Part shown: one piece after another, positions 36,840-45,153 of the stretch
How positions within the stretch are numbered: position 1 is the first letter of the stretch
Layout of the letters: every line of letters starts with the position of its first letter
Source: Mesorhizobium temperatum
GTDB lineage: Bacteria; Pseudomonadota; Alphaproteobacteria; Rhizobiales; Rhizobiaceae
Direction of reading: 5' to 3'
DNA length: 64,000 bases
Assembly: GCF_002284575.1 (NCBI RefSeq)
Contig: NZ_NPKJ01000041.1
Location: 124,431 to 188,430, forward strand
Notes under the pieces: model-generated
Told to the model about the DNA's origin: nothing
The model's input: only the letters and a program-made list of their open reading frames with translations
The model's database searches: none
Translations under genes and position numbers: made by a program

Positions 36840-37686
36840 CGAGGCCGAATCCGCGGCTCCTCAGGCGCTGCCGGACACACGTGAGGCTTGGGACCGAATT
36901 GCCTCGGGTTACGATCGTACGAATACCGAAACACAGATGTGGCTTGGCAATGAGAGTCTGGTCAGGGCAGGGCTCCGCCCGGGTATGCGCCTTCTTGACA
37001 TTGCATCCGGCAGCGGCGCGCTCAGTATCCCGGCAGCTCGGATCGGTGCCGAGGTGGTCGCCGTCGACCAGTCGCCCGTCATGCTCCGCCTGCTGCGAGA
37101 GCGCGTCAGCCGGGAAAGCCTGGAAATCGATACCCGCGTAATGGACGGGCATGCGCTCGCCTTTGACGACGACAGCTTCGAAGTGGCGGGATCTCAGTTT
37201 GGGGTCATGCTCTTTCCCGACATGCCGAGGGGCATTCGGGAGATGGCGCGGGTCGTCAAACCTGGAGGGCGGGTGCTGGTCAATGCCTATGGCGACCCGA
37301 ATCGAATTGACTTCCTCGCTTTCTTGGTTGGGGCTGTTCAATCGGTACGCCCGGAGTTTAATGGTCCGCCAATGGACCCGCCGCCAGTGCCGTTTCAGCT
37401 CAGCGATCCGGAGCGGCTTGCCCGCGAACTGGCGAAGGCCGGACTGAAGGACGTCAATGTCGAGACGATCACCGAGAGCACGGCGTTCAAGTCAGGTGCT
37501 GAGCTATGGGATTGGATCGTGTGGAGCAATCCAATTGTCGAGGAAGTGCTTGGCAGCCTCGCGTTGAGCGAAGGCGAGCGCGGAGTCATTCGCCAGACGC
37601 TCGATCGCATGGTGCGCGACCGGGCCGGCGATGACGGCTCGGCCATCCTGAGAAACCCCGTCAATATTGGCATCGGGACCAAGTGA
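36820..37686 (+). CDS. SAM-dependent methyltransferase
   Basis: 288 residues counted from a GTG at 36820, overlapping the hydrolase frame. Motif I is MRLLDIASGSGALSIPAARI (~56-75), then VVAVDQSPVMLRLLRERVSR, FDDDSFEVAGSQFGVMLFPD (~112-131) and the post-motif GGRVLVNAYGDPNR, as in UbiE/Coq5-like class I enzymes. The true start is unsure, since the frame is open upstream and encodes the lost hydrolase C-terminus; the ancestor may have been a fused hydrolase-methyltransferase. Substrate unknown. Confidence 0.85.
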   Translation: MLRAALNEAESAAPQALPDTREAWDRIASGYDRTNTETQMWLGNESLVRAGLRPGMRLLDIASGSGALSIPAARIGAEVVAVDQSPVMLRLLRERVSRESLEIDTRVMDGHALAFDDDSFEVAGSQFGVMLFPDMPRGIREMARVVKPGGRVLVNAYGDPNRIDFLAFLVGAVQSVRPEFNGPPMDPPPVPFQLSDPERLARELAKAGLKDVNVETITESTAFKSGAELWDWIVWSNPIVEEVLGSLALSEGERGVIRQTLDRMVRDRAGDDGSAILRNPVNIGIGTK

Positions 37687-37700
37687 CCGCGCGGCCATTG

Positions 37701-37856
37701 ATGGCGCGACGCTCGCGCCTCGGCCATGCCGTCGCGGAACGACGGAAAGAAGGATACGATGTACCGCCGGAGCTTCTGGCGCACATCTCGCCGCTGGGCT
37801 GGGCGCACATTTTACTGACTGGCGAGTATCTGTGGCCGAAGGAGCAGAACGCTTAG
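37701..37856 (+). pseudogene. tnpA: Relic of Tn3-family transposase (C-terminal end only)
   Basis: The frame reads RLGHAVAERRKEGYDVPPEL then LAHISPLGWAHILLTGEYLW and stops at 37854-37856. This is the conserved C-terminus of Tn3 transposases. The catalytic DDE core is absent. The stop codon lies inside the right inverted repeat, the normal arrangement for these elements. Confidence 0.82.
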
Positions 37857-37889
37857 AGTGTCATTTCGCCCCCTACCGGAACCGACCCC
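37850..37889. repeat. Right terminal inverted repeat of the Tn3-type element
   Basis: Reverse complement reads GGGGTCGGTTCCGGTAGGGG then GCGAAATGACACTCTAAGCG, pairing with 33032-33071. It is followed directly by TGGTG, the right copy of the target duplication. Confidence 0.85.
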
Positions 37890-37915
37890 TGGTGGGAAGC
37901 GCCGGAAAAAGCTCC

Positions 37916-38965
37916 TCAGTCGGCGGTCAGCACGACTTTGACGCTCTGCGAGCGGTCGGCGGCCAGGCGAAACGCATCATGGGCCGAGGAAAGGGGGCGT
38001 TCGGCGGTCACCAGCTTCAGGACGTCGATATCCCCGCCGACGATGAGATCGACCGCCTGGTTGAATTCCGTGCCGAAGCGGAACGTGCCTTTCAGGTCGA
38101 TTTCCTTGGCCATCACCGCATTGGCCGCCACTGGGATCTGACCACCCGGAAGATTGCCGACCTGAACGACCGTGCCGCCGCGCCGGACGCTGGCGATCGC
38201 CGCCGCGAGGCCCGCTGCGGTGCCTGAAATCTCGAACGCGACATCGATCGCCTTGTCGGCCGCGAGCGCCTTGAGCTCGTCGTCGCCGCCGAACAGGTCG
38301 ATCGTCCTGTTTGCTCCAAGTTTGCTGGCGAAGGCGAGCGGCGCCTCGGCTATGTCGGCGACGGTGAGTTCGCCACATTCCTTGAGCCTGGCGGCGAGCA
38401 TGGTCAGGAGCCCGATGGGGCCGGCGCCGAACAGGATGACGTTGCGGCCGGCAATGTCGCCGGCCCGCGCCAGTGCGTGCAGGCTGACGGCAAGCGGTTC
38501 GGCGAGTGCCGCTGCCTGGTAGGCGATATCATGCGGAACCTTGACGCATTGCGCAGGCGTGGCGTCGAATACGCTGGCAAAACCGCCTTGCATGTGCGGC
38601 GTTTTCGACGCCGAACCCATGAAGTAGATGTTTTCGCAGAGATTGGCGCGGCCCTCCGCGCATCGGGCGCATTGTCCGCACCAGCGCGACGGGTTGACCG
38701 CCACGCGATCACCGACGGCAAGTCCGGGCGCGTCCGCTCTGATTTCCACAATCTCCCCGGCGACCTCGTGGCCAAGCACGAGCGGCGATGTGACGACAAA
38801 ATCGCCGGTCCGCGCATGGCGGAAATAGTGCAGGTCGGAACCGCAGATGCCGCCTGCGCCGAAACGCACGCGCACCATTCCCGGCGCGAGGGGGCCGAGC
38901 CGATGCTCGACGACGCGCAGATCCTCGGGGCCGAACAGCGTCGCGGCGACTGCGCTGTCGATCAT
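37916..38965 (-). CDS. Zinc-dependent medium-chain dehydrogenase, L-idonate 5-dehydrogenase type
   Basis: 349 residues from the ATG at 38965; the longer open frame up to 40981 is antisense of dctM and dctQ. Catalytic zinc ligands: GGICGSDLHYFRHARTGDF (Cys and His) and PLVLGHEVAGEIVE (His-Glu). Structural zinc cysteines: NPSRWCGQCARCAEGRANLC. The NAD(P) fold is NVILFGAGPIGLLTMLAARL (~171-190). It likely oxidises a sugar acid or polyol brought in by the DctPQM proteins encoded upstream; its start overlaps dctM (ATGA). The idonate assignment is by similarity only. Confidence 0.88.
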   Translation of the reverse strand: MIDSAVAATLFGPEDLRVVEHRLGPLAPGMVRVRFGAGGICGSDLHYFRHARTGDFVVTSPLVLGHEVAGEIVEIRADAPGLAVGDRVAVNPSRWCGQCARCAEGRANLCENIYFMGSASKTPHMQGGFASVFDATPAQCVKVPHDIAYQAAALAEPLAVSLHALARAGDIAGRNVILFGAGPIGLLTMLAARLKECGELTVADIAEAPLAFASKLGANRTIDLFGGDDELKALAADKAIDVAFEISGTAAGLAAAIASVRRGGTVVQVGNLPGGQIPVAANAVMAKEIDLKGTFRFGTEFNQAVDLIVGGDIDVLKLVTAERPLSSAHDAFRLAADRSQSVKVVLTAD

Positions 38966-40368
38966 CGGATCAGTCCCATTTGCGTCGGCAGCCACAGCGT
39001 GATGGCGGGGATGAAGGTGATCAGGATCAGCGCGACAATCAACGGGACGAGCCAGGGCAAAATCGCCATGGTCGTACGCTCGACCGATAGCTTGGCGACC
39101 CGCGAGAGGACGAACAGCACCATGCCGAGCGGCGGATGGAGGAGACCAATCATCAGATTGAGCGTCATGATCAGACCGAAATGCACCGGATCGATGCCGT
39201 AGAGGACCACGATCGGCAGGAGGATCGGCACAAGGATCGTGATCGCGGCGATCGTGTCGAGGAAACAGCCGACTACCAGCATCAGGATGTTCACCAGGAT
39301 CAGGAACACCCATTTGTTTTCGGTCAGCGATGTGATGAAGACCGAGAAGAGCTGCGCCGCCTGGCTGACCGTGAGCAACCAGGCGAAGATCGACGCTGCG
39401 GTGACAATGAAGAGGACCGACGCTGTCGTCTCGATCGTATCGAAACTCGCCTTGGCCAGGGCTGAAAGTGTCATCGTGCGATAGCGCACGAGCCCCAGAA
39501 ACAACGACCAGATGACGGCGGCCATGGCCGCTTCGGTCGGCGTGAACCAGCCCATGGTCATGCCGCCGATCAGGATGATCGGTGTCATGAGCGCCATAAC
39601 GGCGGAGAAGTCGAAGTACCAGTCGCAGGCGATCAGGATGACGAGCGCGATGCCGACGGCAATATTGAGCGACAGTCCCATCTCGACAAGGGCATAAACG
39701 GCCAGCGGAAAACAGCATACGACGGCCACCTCGATCGACGCGGCGGCGAGCCGGTTCAATTTGAACGGCGTGTCCGAACCCCAGCCCCGACGGTGGGCGA
39801 AGATCGCGACCGTCACCATCATCAGCACCGTCATGACGACGCCGGGAAGGATGCCGGCCATGAACAGCGCGCCGATCGAGACGTTGGCCATCATGCCGTA
39901 GATAACGAAGGGCAGCGACGGCGGGAAGATCGGGCCGAGCGTCGAGGACGCCGCGGTGACGCCGACGGCCGCCTCCACGGGATAGCCGTGGTCGCGCATG
40001 GCTTTGATCTCGATGGTGCCGATGCCGGCGGCATCGGCAAGGGCTGCGCCCGACATGCCGGCGAAGACCACCGATCCGACTATGTTCACCTGGGCGAGGC
40101 CGCCCTTCATCCAGCCGACAAGCGCCAGCGCGAAGGAATAGATACGCCCGGTGACGCCGGCGATGTTCATGAGATTGCCGGCGAAGATGAAGAACGGCAC
40201 GGCAAGCAGCGGAAAGCTCTCGACACCGGCGATCATGCGCTGCGCGGCAATGATGTCGGGCGCCACGCCATAGAAGACGAGATAGAGCAGCGACGACACC
40301 GCCATCGACACAGCGACGGGCACGCCGACCAGCATCAGGACGAGAAAGGCTCCGATCAGAAGCAGCAT
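38962..40368 (-). CDS. dctM: TRAP transporter large permease DctM
   Basis: 468 residues with about 12 membrane helices. Typical segments: FILVMLVGVPVAVSMA-like start, LLAVPFFIFAGNLMNIAGVT (~55-74), GSVVFAGMSGAALADAAGIG (~97-116) and LLHPPLGMVLFVLSRVAKLS (~410-429). It forms the ion-coupled channel subunit with DctQ. The stop overlaps the dehydrogenase start; dctQ ends 3 bases upstream. Confidence 0.95.
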   Translation of the reverse strand: MLLLIGAFLVLMLVGVPVAVSMAVSSLLYLVFYGVAPDIIAAQRMIAGVESFPLLAVPFFIFAGNLMNIAGVTGRIYSFALALVGWMKGGLAQVNIVGSVVFAGMSGAALADAAGIGTIEIKAMRDHGYPVEAAVGVTAASSTLGPIFPPSLPFVIYGMMANVSIGALFMAGILPGVVMTVLMMVTVAIFAHRRGWGSDTPFKLNRLAAASIEVAVVCCFPLAVYALVEMGLSLNIAVGIALVILIACDWYFDFSAVMALMTPIILIGGMTMGWFTPTEAAMAAVIWSLFLGLVRYRTMTLSALAKASFDTIETTASVLFIVTAASIFAWLLTVSQAAQLFSVFITSLTENKWVFLILVNILMLVVGCFLDTIAAITILVPILLPIVVLYGIDPVHFGLIMTLNLMIGLLHPPLGMVLFVLSRVAKLSVERTTMAILPWLVPLIVALILITFIPAITLWLPTQMGLIR

Positions 40369-40371
40369 GGC

Positions 40372-40944
40372 CTATTCCCCCAGTCCGTCGAACGCGGCGG
40401 GGCGCTCCAGCGCCGAGTAGCCACGGCGGATGTTGCCGATGAATACCTGGATGGCGCGCAGCATCATCAGCACGAAACCGGCGAAGACGGCGTAGAAGAC
40501 GACGTTGCGCGGCAGGTTGATGGTGACCATCCGCTCGCGGTGGACGATCCCGACATAGCGCCAGAGGAGCCAGGACATATAGGCGAAGAAGCAAATGGTA
40601 ATCAGATTGACCGCGAGCGCCAGGTAGCGCCCCACCCCAGCGGGGAGATAGTGATAGAGCACGTCGACGTGGATGTGGCGCGTGGTGCGCGTGCACATGA
40701 CCGAGCCCAGGAAGACCACGACGACGAGGCAGTTGATGGCGATCTCCTCGGTCCAGGCAAAACTGTTGTTCATGACGTAGCGGGTGAAGAACTGCAGGAA
40801 CACGCAGAGCGACATGCCCCAGAACACGGCCAGCGTGACCCAGTCCTCCACCGCGTATCGCGACAGATCGACGGGTGCGGTTTCTTCCTCGAAGGCATGC
40901 GCCAGTTCTTCGGGGGTAACCTGGGTGTGGACCTCTTGGGTCAT
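40372..40944 (-). CDS. dctQ: TRAP transporter small permease DctQ
   Basis: 190 residues from the ATG at 40944, preceded by CGGAG; a TTG two codons earlier is less likely. Four membrane helices, with WVTLAVFWGMSLCVFLQFFT near residues 33-52 and the conserved FAWTEEIAINCLVVVVFLGS (~64-83). It partners with DctM and binds DctP. Same operon as dctP, dctM and the dehydrogenase. Confidence 0.93.
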   Translation of the reverse strand: MTQEVHTQVTPEELAHAFEEETAPVDLSRYAVEDWVTLAVFWGMSLCVFLQFFTRYVMNNSFAWTEEIAINCLVVVVFLGSVMCTRTTRHIHVDVLYHYLPAGVGRYLALAVNLITICFFAYMSWLLWRYVGIVHRERMVTINLPRNVVFYAVFAGFVLMMLRAIQVFIGNIRRGYSALERPAAFDGLGE

Positions 40945-41024
40945 CGGCAAGCTCCGGAAACCGTTGGGACAGCGGGCTCAACAGACCCGACGCGCCTGTC
41001 GCGCCGGGCCCGGATTGATGCGGG

Positions 41025-41999
41025 TTACTTGACGGCGCGGATCGCCTCCCAATCCTCCTTGCGGTAGCCGAACTCCTCGAACGTCACCTTCTCCATCACG
41101 TTCTTTTCGAAATCGGCGCGATCGACTTCGGTGACGGTGAGACCGCGCTCCTTGAAGGTTTCAACCAAGGCTTTCTCGCGATCGACGATGATCTTTGTCG
41201 CTCGCGCGGCGGCTTCCTGCATCACCTCGGTAAAAATCGCCTTGTCCTCGTCCGACAGTTGCGACCAGCGCGATTGCGACACGATCGTATTGAGATGATC
41301 GACGATGTGCCCAGTCAGGACGATGTGCTTTTGCACTTCGTAGAACTTCTTGGCGTCGATCGTCGTCAGCGGGTTTTCCTGCGCTTCCACCGTGCCCTGC
41401 TGCAAGGCGAGATAGACCTCGGCGAAGGCGATCGGCGCGGTGTTGGCACCGCAGGCGCGCGGCATGGCGAGGTAGGCCGGCACATCGGGCACGCGGATCT
41501 TCAGGCCCTGCATGTCGGCGCATTTCTCGATCGGCCGATTGGAGGTCGTGTGACGGGTGCCGTAGTAGGTGGTCGCCGTGATGTGATGGCCGGACGCCTC
41601 TTCGTAGCCGCCGGTCAACTCCTTGTATTTGTCGCTCTTGGTGTAAGCGAGCAGATGATCGGCGTCGCGGAAAGTGAACGGGAAGTAGGTCACGCCGATC
41701 GGCGGGAATTCGCGGGCGGCGAAGCTCGATCCGGAGATGATGATATCAACCGTGCCGAGGGTCAGCCCCTGGTTGATGTCGGCTTCCTTGCCGAGCTGCG
41801 AGGCCGGGAAGACGTCGATCGTATAGCGGCCGTCGGTGCGCTTCTTGATCTCTTCCGCCGCCCACACCGACTCGGTGTGGAAGGGTTCGGACGTTTCGTA
41901 GACGTGAGCCCATTTCAGCGCGGTTTGTGCAGAGGCCGAAGCCATGGGCAGAGCGATTGCGGCGATCGTGCCGAGCAGAACGGCGTATTTTCTCAACAT
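41025..41999 (-). CDS. dctP: TRAP transporter solute-binding protein DctP
   Basis: 324 residues from the ATG at 41999 (a second ATG at 42002 is too near the GGAGG). The signal peptide ends at ASASAQ. Mature features: LKWAHVYETSEPFHTESVWA, GRYTIDVFPASQLGKEADIN, then CADMQGLKIRVPDVPAYLAM (the conserved ligand Arg) and AFAEVYLALQQGTVEAQENP. These fit sugar-acid binders of the DctP family. It heads the operon dctP-dctQ-dctM-dehydrogenase and is followed upstream by the GntR gene on the same strand. Confidence 0.94.
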   Translation of the reverse strand: MLRKYAVLLGTIAAIALPMASASAQTALKWAHVYETSEPFHTESVWAAEEIKKRTDGRYTIDVFPASQLGKEADINQGLTLGTVDIIISGSSFAAREFPPIGVTYFPFTFRDADHLLAYTKSDKYKELTGGYEEASGHHITATTYYGTRHTTSNRPIEKCADMQGLKIRVPDVPAYLAMPRACGANTAPIAFAEVYLALQQGTVEAQENPLTTIDAKKFYEVQKHIVLTGHIVDHLNTIVSQSRWSQLSDEDKAIFTEVMQEAAARATKIIVDREKALVETFKERGLTVTEVDRADFEKNVMEKVTFEEFGYRKEDWEAIRAVK

Positions 42000-42060
42000 C
42001 ATATTCCTCCCTGTGATTGAAATTGACTGTTCCGACAGGATCCTCCCGGTCGGCTGACTC

Positions 42061-42780
42061 CTATTCCGCGACCTCCCTGGCCGCGGATTTCTCACCGAAA
42101 TTGCGTGAGAATCTCAATTGCGACTGACGCAGATGTTCCTGCATGGCGGCCTTGGCCCGTTCGGGCTCGCGCGCCGCGATCGCGTCGCGCACCGCGCGAT
42201 GCTCCTCCGCGGCGGCCCGCCAGGATTCCCTGTTCTCGAAATAGCTCGACAGGCGTTCGAAATATGGGTTCATGCGCTGGTCGAAAAGCTCGCCGATGCA
42301 GCGCACAAGGACGGCGTTTCCGAGAATACCCGCCACCATCGTATGGAACTCGCGGTCGAGCGCGATCGTCGTCTTGGTCGGGTGAGGTATGTCCTCCATC
42401 CGGCGCAGCACGTCGTCCATATGTTCGATGTCGATCGGCCGAACATGGAGGGCGGCTTCGGCGGCGATCGCCCCTTCGATGAACTCGCGTGCCCGCAACA
42501 GCTCGAACGGGCCTTCATCCATCTCTGCCGTCAAAACGTCAGCACGCGGCCGGTCGGTGACGTAGATGCCGGAGCCGACGCGGATGCGTATGCGCCCCTC
42601 GACCTCGAGCGCAATCAGCGCTTCACGGACGGTCGGACGGGAGATGCCAAGCTGATCGGCCAGTTCGCGCTCGGTTGGCAGGCGATCGCCGACTGCGAAC
42701 TCGCCCGCGTCGATCAGCTGCCTGAGCTGATCGGCGATCTGTCGGTAAAGTCGACGCGGTTCAACGGCCTGGATCGGCAT
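42061..42780 (-). CDS. GntR family regulator, FadR subfamily
   Basis: 239 residues from the ATG at 42780 (a GTG two codons upstream is possible; neither has a clear ribosome site). Winged helix ~10-75: LYRQIADQLRQLIDAGEFAV, LPTERELADQLGISRPTVRE and ALIALEVEGRIRIRVGSGIY. FCD ligand domain ~90-230 with metal-binding Asp/His: LDREFHTMVAGILGN and EEHRAVRDAIAARE. It is transcribed toward the TRAP operon with a short gap, and probably senses the sugar acid or a breakdown product. Confidence 0.93.
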   Translation of the reverse strand: MPIQAVEPRRLYRQIADQLRQLIDAGEFAVGDRLPTERELADQLGISRPTVREALIALEVEGRIRIRVGSGIYVTDRPRADVLTAEMDEGPFELLRAREFIEGAIAAEAALHVRPIDIEHMDDVLRRMEDIPHPTKTTIALDREFHTMVAGILGNAVLVRCIGELFDQRMNPYFERLSSYFENRESWRAAAEEHRAVRDAIAAREPERAKAAMQEHLRQSQLRFSRNFGEKSAAREVAE

Positions 42781-42833
42781 TGTCACCCAGTTCTACTTCA
42801 ACAGAATCATCCGGCTGATCCCGGATCGGTAAA

Positions 42834-42846
42834 TTGGTCTGACCTA
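42834..42846. promoter_or_regulatory. Probable FadR-type GntR operator
   Basis: TTGGTCTGACCTA contains the perfect dyad GGTC-T-GACC and fits the FadR-subfamily pattern TGGTNNNACCA loosely. It lies ~55 bases upstream of the GntR gene, suited to autoregulation of the whole operon. Confidence 0.65.
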
Positions 42847-42961
42847 TTGATCGAAAGTGCCGCGAAAAAATCGGAGAGTCAAGCAGCAGAGAACGCCCAT
42901 GGAACTCATTCTCAGTGACTTTCTTGGAAACGACGGATCGGCCATGGCTGGACGGCAACTC

Positions 42962-42992
42962 TTGACCTTCCAGCAACGGGAAGGCTTATCGC
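42962..42992 (+). promoter_or_regulatory. CueR/MerR-type promoter at the head of the copper island
   Basis: TTGACC (-35) is followed by the dyad ACCTTCC-AGCAACG-GGAAGG and, after a 19-base spacer, TATCGC as a weak -10. The long spacer and the CCTTCC/GGAAGG dyad are the hallmark of promoters activated by CueR-type copper sensors. It lies about 130 bases upstream of the multicopper oxidase fusion gene. No MerR-family gene is present in the window. Confidence 0.72.
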
Positions 42993-43120
42993 GTGGTTTC
43001 GCCGCCAACGCCATCTCCGGGAGTTTCTAGGGAGTGGCCTATGACGTGGCGCGTTCAAGGAGGCGGCCGAAAAGTCCGTCGCTCTAGGTCAGTGGAGAGA
43101 AAACCGACAGGAGTTCTGCA

Positions 43121-45127
43121 GTGTTCGTACAGCCCGTCGACTACTTTCTTGCAGTCTGGTTCGTTCTAGCGGCCCTCAGTACGGCTTACGTGGCGTGGGA
43201 TCAGTTCCGCAACAATCCCGAACCCGTGGTGATGAAATGGGGCTTCATCCTGGTCACGCTCTATATGGGACCGCTGGGGCTGTTGATTTACGTGCTGGCC
43301 GACAAGGAGCCGCGACCGGGCGAACACGAGGCGTTCACGAAGCCGCTCTGGAAGCAAGGCGTCGGCTCGACGATCCACTGCGTCGCCGGAGACGCCACCG
43401 GCATCATCCTCGCGGCCGCAATCACCGCCGCGCTTGGGCTGCCGATGTGGATCGATCTCATCGTGGAGTACGTTGCCGGATTCGCCTTCGGCCTGTTCAT
43501 CTTTCAGTCGCTGTTCATGAAATCGATGATGGGCGGCACCTATTGGGAGAACGTCCGCAAGAGCTTCATGCCGGAATTCATCAGCATGAATTTCATGATG
43601 GCGGGCATGGCTCCGGTCATGAGTTTCCTGATGATGGGCAGCGACATGCGGGCCATGGAACCGACCGAGCTCCTGTTCTGGGGCGTGATGTCGTTCGGCG
43701 TGATCGTTGGCTTCATCACTGCATATCCTGCCAACGTGTGGATGGTGGTCCGTGGCCTGAAGCACGGGCTGATGACCGAACGCGAACCGGAGTTCGATAA
43801 GGCGAGGGAAGGCAGGCGCGAGCACGCGCATGGCGGCGCGGAAGCCGGGGTAGCGAGGCACCGTCACGCTCACGCGCGCCTCGACGAGCACGCCAACCCC
43901 GGCCATGGCGGCCCAGGCGGTAACCCCGGTGCCGGCGGCCATTATGGATCCGGCCATGGCTCTTCCCACGGCAATGGGGGAGGCGGGTCGCGTGGTCCGC
44001 ATGGCGGTCACGGGATGGAGCCGGACGCAACTGTCCCGCAACTCGCGGCCTTCGGCGGCGTGTCCGTGCTTGCGCTGGCGCTCGGCATGATCGCTCCGGC
44101 CAATTGGGTGAACCTCACCCTCAGCGCGCGAGACGTCGGCGGCGCCATCATGCCGCCCGGCATGATCATGGACCGCGACACGCCGGCTGCAGCGATGCTG
44201 GACATGGCCGCCGTGCATCCTCGCCTGATCACGGCCAGCCATGGCTTGGAGGTTCGCGGCGACCGGGAACTGCAAGCCAGGATGGAGAACGGGGTGAAGG
44301 TGTTCGATTTGGAAACCTCGGTCATCCGCTGGGCGATCCTGCCGGATGTGAAAGTCGACGCCTATGCGATCAACGGTCAGGTTCCGGGCCCGCGGCTGCA
44401 TATCCGGCAAGGCGACCGGGTGCGCATCAACGTCACGAACCGCCTGCCGGAGAGCACGACCCTGCACTGGCACGGGTTGATCCTGCCGAACGAAATGGAT
44501 GGCCCGGCCGAGATCACGCAGGAGCCCATCCCGCCTGGCGGCAGCTACGTATATGAATTCACGGCGGGCCAATCGGGGACCTACTTCTATCACTCGCATG
44601 ACCATGTCGATCGCCAGCAGGCGCTCGGACTCTACGGCGCACTCATCATCGATCCCGCCAATCCCCAGGACGAGATTGCGGCAGACCACGACTATGTTAT
44701 TCAGCTTCAGGAATGGCTGATGCGGGAGGGCCTGACTTTTCCGTCGATGCCGATGGACGGCGGGCAGCCGAATTATTTCACCATCAACGGCCGCGCCTAT
44801 CCTTCGACGGACACGATCAGGATGAAGGTCGGCGAAACTCTGAAAGTGCGCTTCATCGGCACCAATAACGGGTTTATCCACCCGATGCACATCCATGGCG
44901 GTCCATTCGAAGTTGTCGCCCGGGACGGCGAGACTATCCCGGAGTCGGCGCGTTTCCTTGCCGACACAGTGAACGTCGGACCAGGGCAACGCTACGATGT
45001 CGTCTGGCAGGCACGTCGCCCCGGAAAATGGCTGATCCACTGCCACATCGGGCATCATACGACCAACAACAATGTCGAAGAGAAGGGCGGTGGCGGACTG
45101 ACGGTCGTGATCGATGTGCAACCCTGA
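43121..45127 (+). CDS. DUF4396 membrane domain fused to a multicopper oxidase
   Basis: 668 residues from a GTG with ACAGGAG upstream. Residues 1-215 are a DUF4396-like domain with about five helices and the Met/His-containing HCVAGDATGIILAAAITAAL and PEFISMNFMMAGMAPVMSFL. Residues ~225-310 are a His/Gly-rich linker (HGGAEAGVARHRHAHARLDE), then a hydrophobic segment. The cupredoxin domains follow (~370-668): TTLHWHGLILPNEMDGPA, TYFYHSHDHVDRQQAL, HPMHIHGGPFEVV and WLIHCHIGHHTTNNNVEE. The axial ligand position after HCHIGHH is Asn rather than Met. It likely oxidises Cu(I) at the membrane. Confidence 0.88.
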   Translation: MFVQPVDYFLAVWFVLAALSTAYVAWDQFRNNPEPVVMKWGFILVTLYMGPLGLLIYVLADKEPRPGEHEAFTKPLWKQGVGSTIHCVAGDATGIILAAAITAALGLPMWIDLIVEYVAGFAFGLFIFQSLFMKSMMGGTYWENVRKSFMPEFISMNFMMAGMAPVMSFLMMGSDMRAMEPTELLFWGVMSFGVIVGFITAYPANVWMVVRGLKHGLMTEREPEFDKAREGRREHAHGGAEAGVARHRHAHARLDEHANPGHGGPGGNPGAGGHYGSGHGSSHGNGGGGSRGPHGGHGMEPDATVPQLAAFGGVSVLALALGMIAPANWVNLTLSARDVGGAIMPPGMIMDRDTPAAAMLDMAAVHPRLITASHGLEVRGDRELQARMENGVKVFDLETSVIRWAILPDVKVDAYAINGQVPGPRLHIRQGDRVRINVTNRLPESTTLHWHGLILPNEMDGPAEITQEPIPPGGSYVYEFTAGQSGTYFYHSHDHVDRQQALGLYGALIIDPANPQDEIAADHDYVIQLQEWLMREGLTFPSMPMDGGQPNYFTINGRAYPSTDTIRMKVGETLKVRFIGTNNGFIHPMHIHGGPFEVVARDGETIPESARFLADTVNVGPGQRYDVVWQARRPGKWLIHCHIGHHTTNNNVEEKGGGGLTVVIDVQP

Positions 45128-45153
45128 AGCCCGCTCCGCAAGGCGAAACGTAG

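Larger units (their letters stand above)
33031..37889. mobile_element. Tn3-family deletion-derivative transposon with passenger genes
   Basis: Bounded by 40-base inverted repeats differing at three positions, and by an identical 5-base direct repeat TGGTG at 33026-33030 and 37890-37894, the 5-bp target duplication expected for Tn3 elements. Only the C-terminal part of tnpA remains, at the right end, with its stop inside the repeat. No resolvase is seen. Passengers: TPR-LuxR regulator, membrane protein, alpha/beta hydrolase, methyltransferase. It is non-autonomous and separates two catabolic TRAP loci. Confidence 0.8.

Noticed and set aside
38966-40981. Long open frame extending the dehydrogenase upstream for 672 codons
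   Set aside because: It is antisense-phase reading of dctM and dctQ, of low-complexity Arg/His/Asp-rich composition; GC-rich DNA often leaves such frames open.
42899-43030. 43-codon ORF starting MELILSDFLGNDGSAM
   Set aside because: It overlaps the CueR-type promoter, lacks a ribosome site and matches nothing I know.
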